This document shows, piece by piece, positions 12,958 to 14,568 of a stretch of 14,568 nt of DNA. Positions within the stretch are counted from its first letter, which is position 1. Each line of letters begins with the position of its first letter. Position numbers and translations under genes: made by a program. The notes below the pieces were generated by a model, which was not told where the DNA came from, did not search any database, and saw nothing but the letters and a program-made list of their open reading frames with translations. The DNA comes from Alphaproteobacteria bacterium UBA998 (GTDB taxonomy: Bacteria; Pseudomonadota; Alphaproteobacteria; Rickettsiales; UBA998): assembly GCA_002291925.1 (NCBI GenBank), contig DBAY01000051.1, positions 507-15,074 on the forward strand, written 5' to 3'.

Positions 12958-14394
12958 CTAACTCGCGGCTTTCATCCCGGCATCGAGGGTGCGCACGTCG
13001 GTGAGGTGGCCGGTGATGGCGGCGGCGGTGGCCATGGCGGGGCTCATCAGGTGGGTGCGCCCGCCGCGACCCTGGCGGCCCTCGAAATTGCGGTTGGAGG
13101 TGGAAGCGCAGCGCTCGCCCGGCGAGAGCTGGTCAGCGTTCATGGCGAGGCACATGGAGCAGCCGGCCTCGCGCCACTCAAACCCGGCGGCGGTGAAGAT
13201 ATGGTGCAGCCCTTCGGCTTCCGCCTGTTCCTTGACGAGGCCGGAGCCGGGGACGACCATCGCCAGCTTCACGTTCGGCGCAACCGTGCGGCCCTTTGCC
13301 ACGGCAGCCGCGGCGCGCAGATCCTCGATGCGGCCATTGGTGCAGGAACCGATGAAGATCTTGTCCACCGGCACTTCCGACAGCGGCGTGCCGGGGCGCA
13401 AACCCATATATTCCAGCGAACGCTTCACGGCGGCGCGGCGGTTTTCATCCGCGAAGGATTCGGGTGAGGGAACGCGGTCGGTGATTGGCAGCACGTCCTG
13501 CGGCGAGGTGCCCCACGTCACCTGCGGCGCGATGTCGGCGGCGTTCAGGGTGAGCTCGGCGTCGAATGTCGCGCCTTCGTCGGTGGAGAAGCTTTTCCAG
13601 TAGGCCACGGCGGCGTCCCAATCCTCGCCTTGCGGCGCCATCGGGCGGCCTTTCAGGTAGGCGAAGGTGGTCTCGTCCGGCGCGATCAGGCCCGCGCGGG
13701 CGCCCGCTTCGATGGACATATTACACACCGTCATGCGGCCTTCCATGGAAAGGCTGCGGATGGCCTCGCCTGCATACTCGATGACGTAGCCCGTGCCGCC
13801 CGCCGTGCCGAGCTTGCCGATGATGGCGAGCACGATGTCCTTGGCCGTCACGCCGAGCGGCAACTGGCCGTTCACGGTGATGCGCATGTTCTTCGCGCGT
13901 TTCTGGATCAGGGTCTGCGTGGCCAGCACATGCTCCACCTCGGAGGTGCCGATGCCAAACGCCAGCGCGCCGAACGCGCCGTGGGTGGAGGTGTGCGAAT
14001 CGCCGCAGACAATGGTCATGCCCGGCTGGGTGAAGCCCTGTTCCGGGCCGACGATATGCACCACGCCCTGCCGCTTGTCGTCCATGCGGAAATAGCGCAC
14101 GCCAAACTCGGCACAGTTTTTCTCGAGCGTTTCCACCTGGATGCGCGAGGTTTCGTCCTTGATGCCCTGCAGACGGTCCGGCGTGGTGGGGACGTTATGG
14201 TCAGCCACCGCCAGCGTTGCTTCCGGGCGATGCACCTGGCGGCCCGCCACGCGTAGCCCCTCAAAGGCCTGCGGCGAGGTCACCTCATGCACGAGGTGGC
14301 GGTCGATATAGAGCAGGCAGGTGCCACCCTCCTGCGCATCCACCAGATGGCGCTCCCAGATTTTGTCAAACAGGGTCTTGGGCTGCGTGGTCAT
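12958..14394 (-). CDS. leuC: 3-isopropylmalate dehydratase large subunit
   Basis: This aconitase-family enzyme carries a [4Fe-4S] cluster and with LeuD converts 2- to 3-isopropylmalate. It is 478 residues, a typical length. TLFDKIWERH (7-16) is the usual N-terminus, VCGDSHTSTHGAFG (129-142) the signature loop, and the cluster ligands are Cys351 (GSCTNGR), Cys412 and Cys415 (GCSMC). STSNRNFEGRQG (431-442) closes the active site. It is first in a four-gene minus-strand unit with intergenic gaps of 2, -1 and 4 bases. The ribosome site is weak (AAGGCAG about ten bases upstream). The predicted promoter leaves a leader of only about 22 bases, too short for a peptide attenuator. Confidence 0.97.
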   Translation of the reverse strand: MTTQPKTLFDKIWERHLVDAQEGGTCLLYIDRHLVHEVTSPQAFEGLRVAGRQVHRPEATLAVADHNVPTTPDRLQGIKDETSRIQVETLEKNCAEFGVRYFRMDDKRQGVVHIVGPEQGFTQPGMTIVCGDSHTSTHGAFGALAFGIGTSEVEHVLATQTLIQKRAKNMRITVNGQLPLGVTAKDIVLAIIGKLGTAGGTGYVIEYAGEAIRSLSMEGRMTVCNMSIEAGARAGLIAPDETTFAYLKGRPMAPQGEDWDAAVAYWKSFSTDEGATFDAELTLNAADIAPQVTWGTSPQDVLPITDRVPSPESFADENRRAAVKRSLEYMGLRPGTPLSEVPVDKIFIGSCTNGRIEDLRAAAAVAKGRTVAPNVKLAMVVPGSGLVKEQAEAEGLHHIFTAAGFEWREAGCSMCLAMNADQLSPGERCASTSNRNFEGRQGRGGRTHLMSPAMATAAAITGHLTDVRTLDAGMKAAS

Positions 14395-14423
14395 GGATCA
14401 ATCTGCCTTGGGGGTGGGCTCAG

Positions 14424-14452
14424 AAAATAAAGCTGACACAACAGTAAAGCAA
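14424..14452 (-). promoter_or_regulatory. Predicted promoter of the leuC operon
   Basis: On the minus strand TTGCTT (14452 down to 14447), a 17-base spacer and TATTTT (14429 down to 14424) give a plausible housekeeping promoter with a start near 14417. The remainder to 14568 is AT-rich, with a T-run (14522-14530) and AATTAATAAGAATTAA-like inverted sequence near 14493-14508 that could bind a regulator. I see no gene there. Confidence 0.5.
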
Positions 14453-14568
14453 GAATTTTAGAGGATCGTTAGCGCCCATACTGTGGCAAACGCAATTAAT
14501 AAGAATTAACTAATTTTTAGATTTTTTTTTAACATTGGAAGAACCTGTGGCATTGTCCCATTAAGATA

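Noticed and set aside
13006..14256. Plus-strand open frames opposite leuC
   Set aside because: leuC is unambiguous with cluster cysteines; these are shadows of its codon bias.
14395..14568. A leucine leader-peptide attenuator ahead of leuC
   Set aside because: The predicted start leaves only about 22 bases of leader, with no run of leucine codons or paired hairpins.

Overview
The window reads as chromosome of a GC-rich alphaproteobacterium. The grounds are the leuC/leuD/leuB/asd gene set, the GC-rich third codon positions of the metabolic genes, and several families of palindromic intergenic repeats with GTCAT...ATGAC ends. I cannot name the genus. No rRNA, tRNA, CRISPR array, transposase or phage gene is visible. 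Genes of unknown function (3374-4522, 7339-8358, 10391-11560) look less GC-rich than the housekeeping genes, which suggests an accessory origin.

Left part, plus strand (1-6000): the 3' part of aas (acyl-ACP synthetase / lysophospholipid acyltransferase), cut by the window edge; a 378-base gap packed with three different palindromic repeats and a possible heat-shock-type promoter; a stress-type short-chain dehydrogenase; an unknown 382-residue protein; and two overlapping paralogous genes for membrane hydrolases of the alkaline ceramidase (CREST) family. A second copy of the first repeat (6011-6099) closes this block.

Right part, mostly minus strand (14394 down to 6229): leuC, a CatB-like hexapeptide acetyltransferase, a tiny lipoprotein and leuD form a tightly packed, translationally coupled operon from one promoter near 14424-14452. 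leuB and asd follow further down. Between leuD and leuB lies a plus-strand gene (10391-11560) whose product has roughly 38-residue helical repeats and a C-terminal RAP-like domain, the layout of organellar OPR/FASTK RNA-binding proteins. Between leuB and asd lie a small secreted cysteine-containing protein and an unknown protein with glycine-rich, membrane-like segments at both ends.

In function the window combines leucine biosynthesis (LeuC+LeuD isomerise isopropylmalate, LeuB oxidises it), the aspartate-semialdehyde step (Asd) feeding lysine, threonine, methionine and diaminopimelate, and lipid remodelling (Aas plus two ceramidase-like enzymes). The points most worth following are the OPR-RAP-like protein, the tandem ceramidase pair, the insertions at every junction of the leu-asd cluster, and two promoters that appear to make leaderless mRNAs.
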